From: an uncultured Limnohabitans sp.
GTDB lineage: Bacteria > Pseudomonadota > Gammaproteobacteria > Burkholderiales > Burkholderiaceae_C
NCBI RefSeq assembly: GCF_937889215.1
Contig: NZ_CALBEX010000465.1
Location: 1-5,364, forward strand
Reading direction: 5' to 3'
DNA length: 5,364 bases
Position numbers and translations under genes: made by a program. Of the stretch, positions 1-5,364 are shown piece after piece (position 1 is the stretch's first letter; each line of letters starts with the position of its first letter). The notes under the pieces are model-generated. The model saw nothing but the letters and a program-made list of their open reading frames with translations, did no database searches and had not been told where the DNA came from.

Positions 1-706
1 CATGCTGAGCAACGACTTGCTGATCGTGATCGGTGCGCTGGTCGGCTCCAGCGGGGCGATTTTGTCGTACATCATGTGCAACGCCATGAACCGCAGTTTC
101 ATCAGCGTGATCGCCGGGGGCTTTGGCACCACGGCCGCAGCGCCCAAGGCTGCTGGTGAATCGGCTGAGCCCGTAGGTGAAGTCAGCCCCATCTTGGCCG
201 GCGAGACCGCCGAGATGCTGCGCGACGCCAAGAACGTGATCATCGTGCCCGGCTATGGCATGGCCGTGGCGCAAGCCCAGCACACGGTGTTTGAAATCAC
301 CAAGCACCTGCGCGAAAAAGGCGTCAATGTGCGCTTTGGCATCCACCCCGTGGCCGGCCGCATGCCTGGCCACATGAACGTGCTCTTGGCCGAAGCCAAA
401 GTGCCTTACGACATCGTGTTCGAGATGGACGAACTCAACGACGACTTCCCGGACACCGACGTGGCCATCGTGATCGGTGCCAACGACATCGTGAACCCCG
501 CAGCCCAAGACGACCCGAGCAGCCCGATCGCCGGCATGCCGGTGCTTGAAGTCTGGAAGGCCCGCACCAGCATTGTCATGAAGCGTTCCATGGCCAGCGG
601 TTACGCCGGCGTGGACAACCCGCTGTTTTACAAAGACAACAACCGCATGTTGTTTGGCGATGCCAAGAAGATGCTCGACGAGGTGTTGATGGCATTGAAG
701 GCTTGA
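1..706 (+). CDS. pntB: NAD(P) transhydrogenase subunit beta, C-terminal part (5' truncated by window edge)
   Basis: This is the membrane beta subunit of the proton-translocating transhydrogenase, which uses the proton gradient to pass hydride from NADH to NADP+ at the cytoplasmic membrane. The reading frame is open through the left edge (base 1 ends a preceding codon), so the ATG at 2 is internal. About 234 residues are visible, against roughly 460 for the whole family. In visible numbering, residues 5-25 form a last hydrophobic helix, 44-65 an Ala/Pro/Glu-rich linker, and 78-230 the NADP(H)-binding domain III. That domain has [11 protein letters not shown] (83-93), [16 protein letters not shown] (111-126), [13 protein letters not shown] (159-171) and [10 protein letters not shown] (194-203), all nearly identical to what I recall of E. 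coli PntB. It ends in TGA (704-706). The alpha subunit gene pntA is expected upstream, outside the window. No damage is visible. The identification is close to certain. Confidence 0.97.
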   Translation, partial: MLSNDLLIVIGALVGSSGAILSYIMCNAMNRSFISVIAGGFGTTAAAPKAAGESAEPVGEVSPILAGETAEMLRDAKNVIIVPGYGMAVAQAQHTVFEITKHLREKGVNVRFGIHPVAGRMPGHMNVLLAEAKVPYDIVFEMDELNDDFPDTDVAIVIGANDIVNPAAQDDPSSPIAGMPVLEVWKARTSIVMKRSMASGYAGVDNPLFYKDNNRMLFGDAKKMLDEVLMALKA

Positions 707-718
707 ACACGGGGCCTT

Positions 719-774
719 TCTGCATAAGCAGATTCTCGGGTTGTTTTCAGACCGCCTGAGGGTTAAACCTCGGG
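719..774 (+). other. Weak hairpins in the pntB-fadD gap, with two alternative pairings
   Basis: Just after pntB, TCTGC (719-723) pairs with GCAGA (728-732) around an ATAA loop; a T-rich stretch (741-748) follows further down. Next come three segments: A = CTCGGG (735-740), B = CCTGAGG (755-761) and C = CCTCGGG (768-774). B can pair with C (7 bp, one G-U, 6-nt loop) or with A (6 bp plus possible G-U extensions, 14-nt loop), but not both. None has a proper T tract directly after it, so pntB has no convincing intrinsic terminator. The structures are seen in the sequence; any role in 3'-end formation is inference. Confidence 0.35.
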
Positions 775-793
775 AAATCCAGTAGGTCTGCGC

Positions 794-827
794 GTCAGTT
801 TGCTGTCAGTCATCAGGTAGAATGACT
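794..827 (+). promoter_or_regulatory. Putative fadD promoter -10 with overlapping operator-like palindrome
   Basis: TAGAAT at 818-823 matches the sigma-70 -10 consensus at 5 of 6 positions. No good -35 hexamer lies 16-18 bp upstream, so an activator may be needed or the box may be chance. The arms AGTCAT (808-813) and ATGACT (822-827) form a perfect 6-bp inverted repeat with an 8-bp spacer straddling this box. GTCAGT also occurs twice, at 794-799 and 805-810, exactly 11 bp apart. An operator placed over a -10 box would suit repression. Fatty-acid genes in beta-proteobacteria are often controlled by TetR-family regulators, but I cannot match this site to a known motif. A start near 830 would leave a leader of only about 14 nt. 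Confidence 0.35.
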
Positions 828-830
828 TGC

Positions 831-835
831 AGGAG
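831..835 (+). promoter_or_regulatory. Ribosome binding site of fadD
   Basis: AGGAG sits 8 nt before the ATG at 844. It is a strong Shine-Dalgarno match and fixes that ATG as the start of fadD. Confidence 0.8.
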
Positions 836-843
836 AACCTCAT

Positions 844-2526
844 ATGAATTCGAATCCCGTTTGGCTCAACAGTTACCCTGAAGGCATTCCCGCCGACATC
901 GACTTCACGCCTTACAGCTCACTGGTGGGCTTGCTCGAAGAGAGCTTTGCCAAGTACGCCAGCAGAACGGCCTACAGCTTCATGGGCAAGGACATCAGCT
1001 ATGCCCAGACCGACCAGGAGAGCTTGGCCATGGCGGCCTATTTGCAATCTTTGGGTTTGAGCAAGGGCGATCGCGTCGCCATCATGATGCCGAATGTGCC
1101 GCAATACCCCGTGGCTGTGGCCGCTGTTTTGCGGGCCGGCTTCGTGGTGGTCAATGTGAACCCGCTCTACACCGCCCGAGAGCTTGAGCATCAACTCAAG
1201 GACTCAGGGGCCAAGGCGATTGTGATCATCGAAAACTTCGCCGCCACACTTGAGAAGTGCATTGCGCAAACGCCTGTGCAGCATGTGGTGCTGGCTTCGA
1301 TGGGGGACCGTTTGGGGGCGCTCAAAGGCAGTTTGGTCAACTACGTGGTGCGCAGCGTCAAAAAGATGGTGCCCGTTTTTCACCTGCCCAAAGCCGTTCG
1401 TTTCAACGAAGCTTTGTCCAAGGGGCGACAGCAAGCGTTTCGCAAGCCCGAATTGTCAGCCGACGACATTGCGGTGCTGCAATACACGGGCGGCACCACC
1501 GGCGTGTCCAAGGGTGCAGTGCTTTTGCACCGCAACGTGATCGCCAACGTTTTGCAGTCTGAGGCTTGGAACGCGCCTGTCATGACGCGCATCCCGGCGG
1601 GCGAGCAGCCCACCAATGTCTGTGCTTTGCCGCTGTACCACATCTTCGCTTTCACAGTGAACATGATGCTGGGCCTGCGCATGGGCGGAAAAACCATTCT
1701 GATCCCGAATCCGCGTGATTTGCCAGCGGTGCTCAAGGAGTTGTCCAAGCACACCTTTCACAGTTTTCCGGCCGTCAACACCTTGTTCAATGGCTTGGCC
1801 AATCACCCGGATTTTGGCACTGTCAACTGGTCCAACCTGAAAGTGTCCTTGGGCGGCGGCACGGCCGTCACCCCCAACGTGGCCAAGCTGTGGCTCGAAA
1901 AAACAGGCTGCCCGATTTGCGAAGGTTATGGCTTGTCCGAAACCAGCCCCTCGGCCAGTTGCAATCTGACCACGAGCACTGAATTCACGGGCACCATCGG
2001 CGTGCCATTGCCCGGCACCTGGATGAAGCTGCTGGACGATGAAGGGCAGGAAGTGACCGAACTGGGCCAGCCCGGCGAGATCGCCATCAAAGGCCCGCAA
2101 GTGATGGCCGGTTATTGGCAGCGCCCCGATGAGACCGCCAAGGTCATGACCCCCGATGGTTACTTCAAATCGGGCGATGTGGGCACAGTGGATGCGAGAG
2201 GCTTCTTCAAAATTGTGGACCGCAAGAAGGACATGATTTTGGTCAGTGGTTTCAACGTTTACCCCAACGAGGTGGAAGAAGTGGCTTCGGCTTGTCCGGG
2301 TGTGCTCGAGTGCGCCGCCATCGGCGTGCCTGACGAGAAAACAGGCGAGACGGTGAAACTGGTGGTGGTCAAAAAAGACCCGGCGCTGACCGAGGCCCAG
2401 ATCTTGGCCTATTGCCGAGAGAACATGACCGCTTACAAGCAACCCCGCGTGATCGAATTCCGCGATGAGTTGCCGAAAACTCCCGTGGGCAAAATTTTGC
2501 GGCGCGAATTGCGCAACAAAGCCTGA
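844..2526 (+). CDS. fadD: Long-chain-fatty-acid--CoA ligase (acyl-CoA synthetase, FadD type)
   Basis: It activates free fatty acids to acyl-CoA with ATP, through an acyl-adenylate, feeding beta-oxidation and lipid recycling at the inner face of the membrane. The 560-residue length matches E. coli FadD (about 561). It is a complete ANL-superfamily adenylating enzyme: large N-terminal domain to about residue 455, then a small mobile C-terminal domain. Visible motifs are the ATP-binding loop YTGGTTGVSKGA (214-225), the adenine-site motif GYGLSETSP (361-369), YFKSGDVG (440-447) with the ATP-ribose Asp445, the hinge and linker around DRKKDMILVSGFNVYPNEVE (459-478), and the catalytic lysine K550 in PKTPVGKILRR. 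FACS-type signature residues fall within 438-465. The start is supported by AGGAG at 831-835. It is insulated downstream by a strong terminator and looks monocistronic. Exact chain-length preference cannot be read from the sequence; a medium-chain or aromatic-acid preference is less likely given the close FadD resemblance. Confidence 0.95.
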   Translation: MNSNPVWLNSYPEGIPADIDFTPYSSLVGLLEESFAKYASRTAYSFMGKDISYAQTDQESLAMAAYLQSLGLSKGDRVAIMMPNVPQYPVAVAAVLRAGFVVVNVNPLYTARELEHQLKDSGAKAIVIIENFAATLEKCIAQTPVQHVVLASMGDRLGALKGSLVNYVVRSVKKMVPVFHLPKAVRFNEALSKGRQQAFRKPELSADDIAVLQYTGGTTGVSKGAVLLHRNVIANVLQSEAWNAPVMTRIPAGEQPTNVCALPLYHIFAFTVNMMLGLRMGGKTILIPNPRDLPAVLKELSKHTFHSFPAVNTLFNGLANHPDFGTVNWSNLKVSLGGGTAVTPNVAKLWLEKTGCPICEGYGLSETSPSASCNLTTSTEFTGTIGVPLPGTWMKLLDDEGQEVTELGQPGEIAIKGPQVMAGYWQRPDETAKVMTPDGYFKSGDVGTVDARGFFKIVDRKKDMILVSGFNVYPNEVEEVASACPGVLECAAIGVPDEKTGETVKLVVVKKDPALTEAQILAYCRENMTAYKQPRVIEFRDELPKTPVGKILRRELRNKA

Positions 2527-2540
2527 TTTTTCAGGGTAAG

Positions 2541-2570
2541 GCGTGCAAAGCCAGCTCGGCTGGCGCACAC
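2541..2570 (+). other. Stem-loop in fadD 3' UTR, directly before the terminator
   Basis: GCCAGC (2550-2555) and GCTGGC (2559-2564) form a perfect 6-bp stem around TCG. Outside it GTGC (2543-2546) pairs with GCAC (2565-2568) across an AAA bulge, giving a 10-bp interrupted stem. It ends 2 nt before the terminator hairpin, so the fadD mRNA would end in two stacked hairpins. A role in stabilising the 3' end is inference. Confidence 0.55.
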
Positions 2571-2572
2571 CC

Positions 2573-2598
2573 AAGCGGTCTACGGACCGCTTTTTTTT
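2573..2598 (+). terminator. Intrinsic terminator of fadD
   Basis: AAGCGGTC (2573-2580) and GACCGCTT (2585-2592) form a perfect 8-bp stem closed by the loop TACG, followed by an unbroken run of eight T (2591-2598). In RNA this is C(UACG)G, an extra-stable UNCG-class tetraloop. All marks of a Rho-independent terminator for + strand transcription are present. It lies 24 bp before the mtnN start, so it separates the two genes transcriptionally. Confidence 0.93.
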
Positions 2599-2609
2599 GA
2601 CGTGAGAAG

Positions 2610-2614
2610 AAGGA
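2610..2614 (+). promoter_or_regulatory. Ribosome binding site of mtnN
   Basis: AAGGA ends 7 nt before the ATG at 2622 and supports that start. No convincing promoter is visible between the fadD terminator and this site; the promoter may overlap the terminator region or the end of fadD, or mtnN may live on read-through. Confidence 0.75.
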
Positions 2615-2621
2615 ACCTGTC

Positions 2622-3380
2622 ATGGCCGTGATCGGCATCATGAGTGCCATGCAAGAAGAGTTGGCGGCCGTGTTGGCGGCCATGCCCGACGAGCAGCGGG
2701 TCAGTGTGGCTGGCCGAGATTTTTGGGTGGGCCATTGGCAGGGTCATTCGGTGGTGGCGGTGCTCTCACGCATCGGCAAGGTGGCTGCGGCGACCACGGC
2801 CACGGTGTTGTTGGAACGCTTTGGAGTGAGCGCATTGGTGTTCACCGGCGTGGCCGGTGGTTTGGGGAGCGGTGTTCAGGTCGGGGATGTGGTGGTGGCA
2901 GACAGTTTTGTGCAGCACGACATGGACGCTTCCCCTCTGTTTCCTCGCTACGAGGTGCCTCTGTATGGCCGCGCCCGCTTCGCGGCCGATGGTGTCTTGT
3001 CGGCGCAACTGATTGTGGCCACCCAGCAGGTGCTGCGCGATGCTGAACGCCATTTGGGGTCCGACACCTTGGCCCAGTTTCGTTTGGCTTCTCCCCGGGT
3101 GCACCACGGCTTGGTGATCAGTGGCGATCGCTTTGTCGCCACTTCGGCCGAGAGCCAAGGCCTGCGGCTGGCTTTGCCCGACGCTTTGGCTGTGGAGATG
3201 GAGGGTGCCGCGGTGGCACAGGTGTGCCACGACTATGCTGTGCCTTTTGCTGCGGTGCGCACCATTTCGGACCGCGCAGACGATGCGGCGCAGACCGATT
3301 TTCAACGCTTCATTCGCGAGGTGGCCAGCCGCTACAGCTTGGCCATCTTGTCGCAGTGGCTGAACAACCGGCAAGCCTGA
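2622..3380 (+). CDS. mtnN: 5'-methylthioadenosine/S-adenosylhomocysteine nucleosidase
   Basis: This enzyme splits adenine from methylthioadenosine and S-adenosylhomocysteine. It clears inhibitors of methylation and polyamine synthesis and supplies S-ribosylhomocysteine and methylthioribose. It is a cytoplasmic member of the purine nucleoside phosphorylase fold. Visible hallmarks are the N-terminal strand IGIMSAMQEE with the catalytic base E13 (E12 of E. coli), SRIGKVAAA (49-57), the glycine-rich TGVAGGL (75-81), ISGDRF (166-171) with the pocket Phe171, VEMEGAAVA (191-199) with ribose-binding M193/E194, and TISDRAD (214-220) with catalytic D217. All key residues are intact. At 252 residues it is about 20 longer than the E. 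coli enzyme; the extra length lies mainly in a loop around residues 135-160, and the active-site flap region HDMDASPLFPRYEVPLYG (99-116) differs too. It probably stands alone; the gene after it is convergent. Confidence 0.93.
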   Translation: MAVIGIMSAMQEELAAVLAAMPDEQRVSVAGRDFWVGHWQGHSVVAVLSRIGKVAAATTATVLLERFGVSALVFTGVAGGLGSGVQVGDVVVADSFVQHDMDASPLFPRYEVPLYGRARFAADGVLSAQLIVATQQVLRDAERHLGSDTLAQFRLASPRVHHGLVISGDRFVATSAESQGLRLALPDALAVEMEGAAVAQVCHDYAVPFAAVRTISDRADDAAQTDFQRFIREVASRYSLAILSQWLNNRQA

Positions 3381-3384
3381 AAGC

Positions 3385-3411
3385 CGCCGCTCACTTGAGC
3401 CAGCCGCGGCG
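3385..3411. terminator. Weak hairpin at the mtnN/corA convergence
   Basis: CGCCGC (3385-3390) and GCGGCG (3406-3411) are perfect complements around a 15-nt loop that contains the corA stop codon. A competing hairpin, GCTC ACTT GAGC, sits at 3389-3400. On the - strand the stem is followed by GC and only three T; on the + strand there is no T tract. It is at best a poor terminator for corA, and no better one is seen for mtnN. Confidence 0.3.
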
Positions 3412-4377
3412 ACGGAAATACCACATGGGCACCACGGCGCTGGCGATCATCAAGGTCAGGGCAAAGGGGTAGCCCCATTTTTGCGACAGCTCGGGCATGT
3501 ACTGGAAGTTCATGCCGTACAGGCTGGCGATCAAGGTGGGTGGCAGCAAGGCCACACTGGCCACCGAAAAGATTTTGATGATCTTGTTCTGGTTGATGTT
3601 GATGAAGCCGACGGTGGCGTCCATCAAGAAGTTGATCTTGTCGAACAAAAAGGCCGTGTGCGAGTCGAGCGAGTCGATGTCGCGCATGATCTGGCGCGCG
3701 TCTTCAAACTGCTCGGCATTCAGCATTTTGGAGCGCATCATGAAGCTAAGGGCGCGGCGCGTGTCCATCACGTTGCGCCGGATGCGGCCGTTCATGTCTT
3801 CTTGCCGTGCAATCGCGCCCAGTACTTCGCTGGCCATGGCGTCGGTCACATCACCCGACAGCACAGTGTTGCCCACTTTTTCGAGCTGGTCGTAAATGCC
3901 TTCAAGCGTGTCCGCTGAGTATTCGGCATCGGCATCAAACAGTTTGAGCAGCACATCCTTGGCGTCTTCGATCAGCCCGGGTGCCCGCCGAGCACGCATG
4001 CGCAAAAGGCGAAACACCGGCACGTCTTCGTCGTGGATGGAAAACAGCACGCCTTGGCTTTTCAGGTTGGCGTTGTGCTGGTTCAAGATAAAAGCGCAGC
4101 GCACAGTGCGGGGCTCATCATCATCAGCGATCAAGAAGTCAGAGCGGATGTGCAACTCGCCGTTGTCTTCTTCGTAAAAACGTGCGGATTCTTCGATGTC
4201 CTCGTCCATCGCGTCTTCCGGGATGAGGAGGCCGAAGTATTGCTTGATCCAGCGTTTTTCGTCCAGCGTGGGCGACTCCAGATCGACCCAAATGGGCTGA
4301 AAGCGGGAGAGTTCTTCCAACGACTCGATCTCTTCTTGGAAGAGGCGGCCGTTGACCAGGGTGAAGATGTTGAGCAT
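3391..4377 (-). CDS. corA: Magnesium/cobalt transport protein CorA
   Basis: This is an inner-membrane homopentameric channel for Mg2+ (also Co2+, Ni2+). From the ATG at 4377 the product is 328 residues, close to E. coli CorA (316). A long acidic cytoplasmic domain fills residues 1-265, with helices rich in D/E around 54-66 and 137-165 that in the family bind regulatory Mg2+. TM1 is about 266-286 and leads into the signature YGMNF (287-291). The periplasmic loop has MPEL (294-297), TM2 is about 302-321, and the tail RRRGWLK is basic and cytoplasmic. The frame stays open to a TTG at 4398, but that has no Shine-Dalgarno and adds seven residues not typical of the family. The ATG at 4377 has a weak GGA 6 nt upstream and gives the usual MLNIFTLVNGRLF beginning. 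The stop lies 10 bp from the end of mtnN on the opposite strand. The 153-bp leader is unusually structured. Confidence 0.95.
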   Translation of the reverse strand: MLNIFTLVNGRLFQEEIESLEELSRFQPIWVDLESPTLDEKRWIKQYFGLLIPEDAMDEDIEESARFYEEDNGELHIRSDFLIADDDEPRTVRCAFILNQHNANLKSQGVLFSIHDEDVPVFRLLRMRARRAPGLIEDAKDVLLKLFDADAEYSADTLEGIYDQLEKVGNTVLSGDVTDAMASEVLGAIARQEDMNGRIRRNVMDTRRALSFMMRSKMLNAEQFEDARQIMRDIDSLDSHTAFLFDKINFLMDATVGFININQNKIIKIFSVASVALLPPTLIASLYGMNFQYMPELSQKWGYPFALTLMIASAVVPMWYFRRRGWLK

Positions 4378-4436
4378 GGCGAATCCAAAAATGGCCAAGT
4401 GCCAAAAGTTCTAAGGGGCAGCGAAGGGGGTGCGGC

Positions 4437-4498
4437 AGCTTTCGAACGATGGGCAGGGTGCTCAAGGCGTCCGAAAGCTACCCACTCGGGGTAGTTTC
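4437..4498 (-). promoter_or_regulatory. Structured corA 5' leader: two adjacent hairpins
   Basis: Read along the - strand, hairpin 1 is CTACCC (4494-4489) and GGGTAG (4483-4478) around CGAGT. Hairpin 2 pairs AGCTTTCGGACG (4479-4468) with CGTTCGAAAGCT (4448-4437). That is 12 continuous base pairs with one G-U, around a 19-nt loop. The same pair would be an A-C mismatch in + strand RNA, so the stem is better in the corA mRNA sense. The two hairpins share two bases (AG at 4479-4478). No T tract follows, so hairpin 2 is not an intrinsic terminator; the RNA after it (4436-4405) is C-rich and G-poor. A role in controlling corA is inference. Hairpin 1 as DNA is also a palindrome that a protein could bind. 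Confidence 0.5.
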
Positions 4499-4531
4499 CA
4501 CGGCGATGTGTCTCCAGATTGAATCGATCAT
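4478..4531 (-). CDS. Possible 17-codon leader ORF before corA
   Basis: An ATG at 4531-4529 overlaps the TAA of the patatin-like gene as TAATG and opens a 17-codon frame, MIDSIWRHIAVETTPSG, ending in TAG at 4480-4478. The stop codon is the last part of hairpin 1 and the first bases of hairpin 2. No Shine-Dalgarno precedes the ATG, so translation would rely on coupling to the upstream gene. Alternatively a GTG in the same frame (4501-4499), with GGAG 10 nt upstream (4515-4512), would give a 7-codon peptide. Codon choice (AGA, TCA, GGG) is not like the neighbouring genes, so the frame may well be chance. Confidence 0.2.
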   Translation of the reverse strand: MIDSIWRHIAVETTPSG

Positions 4532-4538
4532 TATCGCA
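4523..4538 (-). promoter_or_regulatory. Possible extended -10 promoter of corA
   Basis: On the - strand TGCGATAAT (4538-4530) fits an extended -10 element (TGn followed by GATAAT, 5 of 6 to consensus). It predicts a start near 4523 and a leader of about 146 nt that includes both hairpins. The hexamer 17 bp upstream does not resemble a -35 box, which extended -10 promoters can tolerate. It overlaps the stop codon of the patatin-like gene. Low confidence. Confidence 0.3.
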
Positions 4539-5364
4539 CCGCAGCAGGCGCGCTCGATGACAGAAATGTGTAAATCTCGTCCGCTCGGGCCTGGACATCG
4601 GCCCGCCCCAAGGCCATGAGCGCCTGAATGAAGCCTGGCTCAAAGAGCAAATAACTGGCCAGCGCCGCCCCGCTGCCTTGCAAAGCCCCTAAACCTTCCA
4701 GGACCCGAAGAATCGACGTTGGCAAGGCGTGCACATGCGCTTGCGCCAAAGCGTCCAGCGAAGCGCTGGGTTGCAGCGTCAGCACCTGTACCGAGCGAAA
4801 AGGCATTTCTGCCCGCACCGCTTCAGGCAAGGCTTGCAGCGATTGGTTGATGCGACTGACCTGCTCCACGTCGGCCTCCAGGGTGTCATGGAACACGCTG
4901 GCCATCGCATGCCCGGCGATCGTGCCCAGCGAGGGGTGGTCGTTGACCCGGCTGATGGCACCATGAGTCGAGCGTTGGGGCTGGCCGACGCCGATGGCCA
5001 ATACCCGGTCGGCACCCAAGTGCACAGCCGCTGAAAGGGGGGAGATTTGGCGCATCGAGCCGTCGCCGAAAAACTCCATGCCGCCATCGACCCACAAGGG
5101 TGTGGCCGGAAAAATGAAGGGGATGGCGCTGGAGGCCATCAAATGCTCAATGGTGATGGGTTGCTGTTCCGCCCGTCGGCCAGGCCGACTCCAGGGAATG
5201 GGCTGGCCGTCGCGTGTTTGGCAAAAAGTCCAATGCACGCCGCTGGAGTAGCTGGATGCGGTCACGGCCAAGGCCTGCAGGGCCCCGGTTTGCAGCGCCG
5301 TGTCAATGCGGTCCAGCGCGATGGCTTTGTGCAAGGTGTTGACCAGAGGCAGGCTGTCCATGGC
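4531..5364 (-). CDS. Patatin-like phospholipase family protein, C-terminal part (5' end beyond window)
   Basis: This is a serine acyl-hydrolase of the patatin fold, expected to remove acyl chains from lipids with a Ser-Asp dyad. The frame is open through the right edge: the codon before the ATG at 5361 is GCC, so that ATG need not be the start. The nucleophile motif GxSxG and oxyanion loop should lie upstream and are not visible. In visible numbering from that ATG, the family motifs ASSAIPFIFPA (76-86), VDGGMEFFGDGS (91-102) and QISPLSAAVHLGADRVLAIGV (105-125) are clear. The catalytic Asp is probably D100, with D92 the alternative. The C-terminal half (about 140-276) is helical and ends in SYLLFEPGF and DEIYTFL, typical of the longer bacterial patatin-like proteins. 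The gene ends in TAA (4533-4531), 153 bp before corA on the same strand, so read-through into corA is possible. Substrate and location are unknown. Confidence 0.88.
   Translation of the reverse strand, partial: AMDSLPLVNTLHKAIALDRIDTALQTGALQALAVTASSYSSGVHWTFCQTRDGQPIPWSRPGRRAEQQPITIEHLMASSAIPFIFPATPLWVDGGMEFFGDGSMRQISPLSAAVHLGADRVLAIGVGQPQRSTHGAISRVNDHPSLGTIAGHAMASVFHDTLEADVEQVSRINQSLQALPEAVRAEMPFRSVQVLTLQPSASLDALAQAHVHALPTSILRVLEGLGALQGSGAALASYLLFEPGFIQALMALGRADVQARADEIYTFLSSSAPAAVR

Noticed and set aside
1456..2574. A 372-codon open frame on the - strand opposite fadD
   Set aside because: It lies wholly antisense to a fully conserved acyl-CoA synthetase. Its product is rich in His and Gln with no recognisable fold, as expected from mirrored GC-rich codons.
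2597..2602. TTGACG just after the fadD terminator as a -35 box for mtnN
   Set aside because: The matching -10 would fall at about 2620-2625 inside the start of mtnN (TCATGG, no match), and the transcript would lack the ribosome binding site.
4378..4398. TTG start giving CorA seven more residues
   Set aside because: There is no Shine-Dalgarno before the TTG, and the extension is not typical of CorA. The ATG at 4377 gives the usual N-terminus.
4479..4493. TACCC/GGGTA palindrome as a NarL/NarP site
   Set aside because: NarL/NarP boxes are heptamers spaced 7-2-7. Here the halves would be 7-1-7 and fit the heptamer consensus poorly, and nothing nearby concerns nitrate respiration.
3481..4494. 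Open frames on the + strand through corA (3481-3918, 4033-4494)
   Set aside because: They are mirror frames of a clearly conserved CorA gene, have no ribosome binding sites and no recognisable protein.
844..5364. fadD and the patatin-like gene as a lipid-recycling module
   Set aside because: A lipase releasing fatty acids and a ligase activating them is an attractive pairing. However, the genes are on opposite strands, separated by mtnN and corA and a strong terminator, so the proximity is likely coincidental.
1..5364. A previously undescribed multi-gene system
   Set aside because: All five protein genes belong to well-known housekeeping families with intact motifs where visible. There are no mobile element ends, repeat arrays or unknown ORF clusters.

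Overview
The window looks like an ordinary piece of core chromosome from a beta-proteobacterium, most likely order Burkholderiales (Comamonadaceae-like). This is inferred from the moderately GC-rich coding sequence, the style of the proteins (for example the CorA start MLNIFTLVNGRLF and the long form of MTA/SAH nucleosidase) and the compact layout. It is an inference from protein character, not a database result. There are no mobile elements, CRISPR arrays, tRNAs or rRNAs, and all bases are covered by genes or short intergenic gaps of 153 bp or less.

Layout: (1) The 3' half of pntB (membrane subunit of the proton-translocating NAD(P) transhydrogenase) enters from the left edge on the + strand and ends at 706. 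(2) A 137-bp gap carries weak hairpins and a putative promoter/operator. (3) A complete fadD-type long-chain acyl-CoA synthetase lies at 844-2526. (4) A 95-bp gap holds two stacked hairpins, the second a textbook intrinsic terminator with a UACG tetraloop. (5) A complete MTA/SAH nucleosidase gene (mtnN/pfs) lies at 2622-3380. (6) Tail to tail with it, only 10 bp away, is a complete corA magnesium/cobalt channel gene on the - strand (3391-4377, with the start corrected to an ATG). (7) A 153-bp corA leader carries a 12-bp stem, a second hairpin and a tiny possible leader ORF. (8) The C-terminal 277 codons of a patatin-like phospholipase gene on the - strand run off the right edge.

The genes are mostly independent housekeeping functions: redox balance (pntB), fatty-acid activation (fadD), methyl-cycle by-product recycling (mtnN), divalent cation uptake (corA) and lipid acyl hydrolysis (patatin-like). 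I see no evidence of a novel multi-gene system. The best lead for something undescribed is the structured corA leader, which resembles in logic (not in sequence) the leader-ORF/Rho control known for enterobacterial corA and mgtA.
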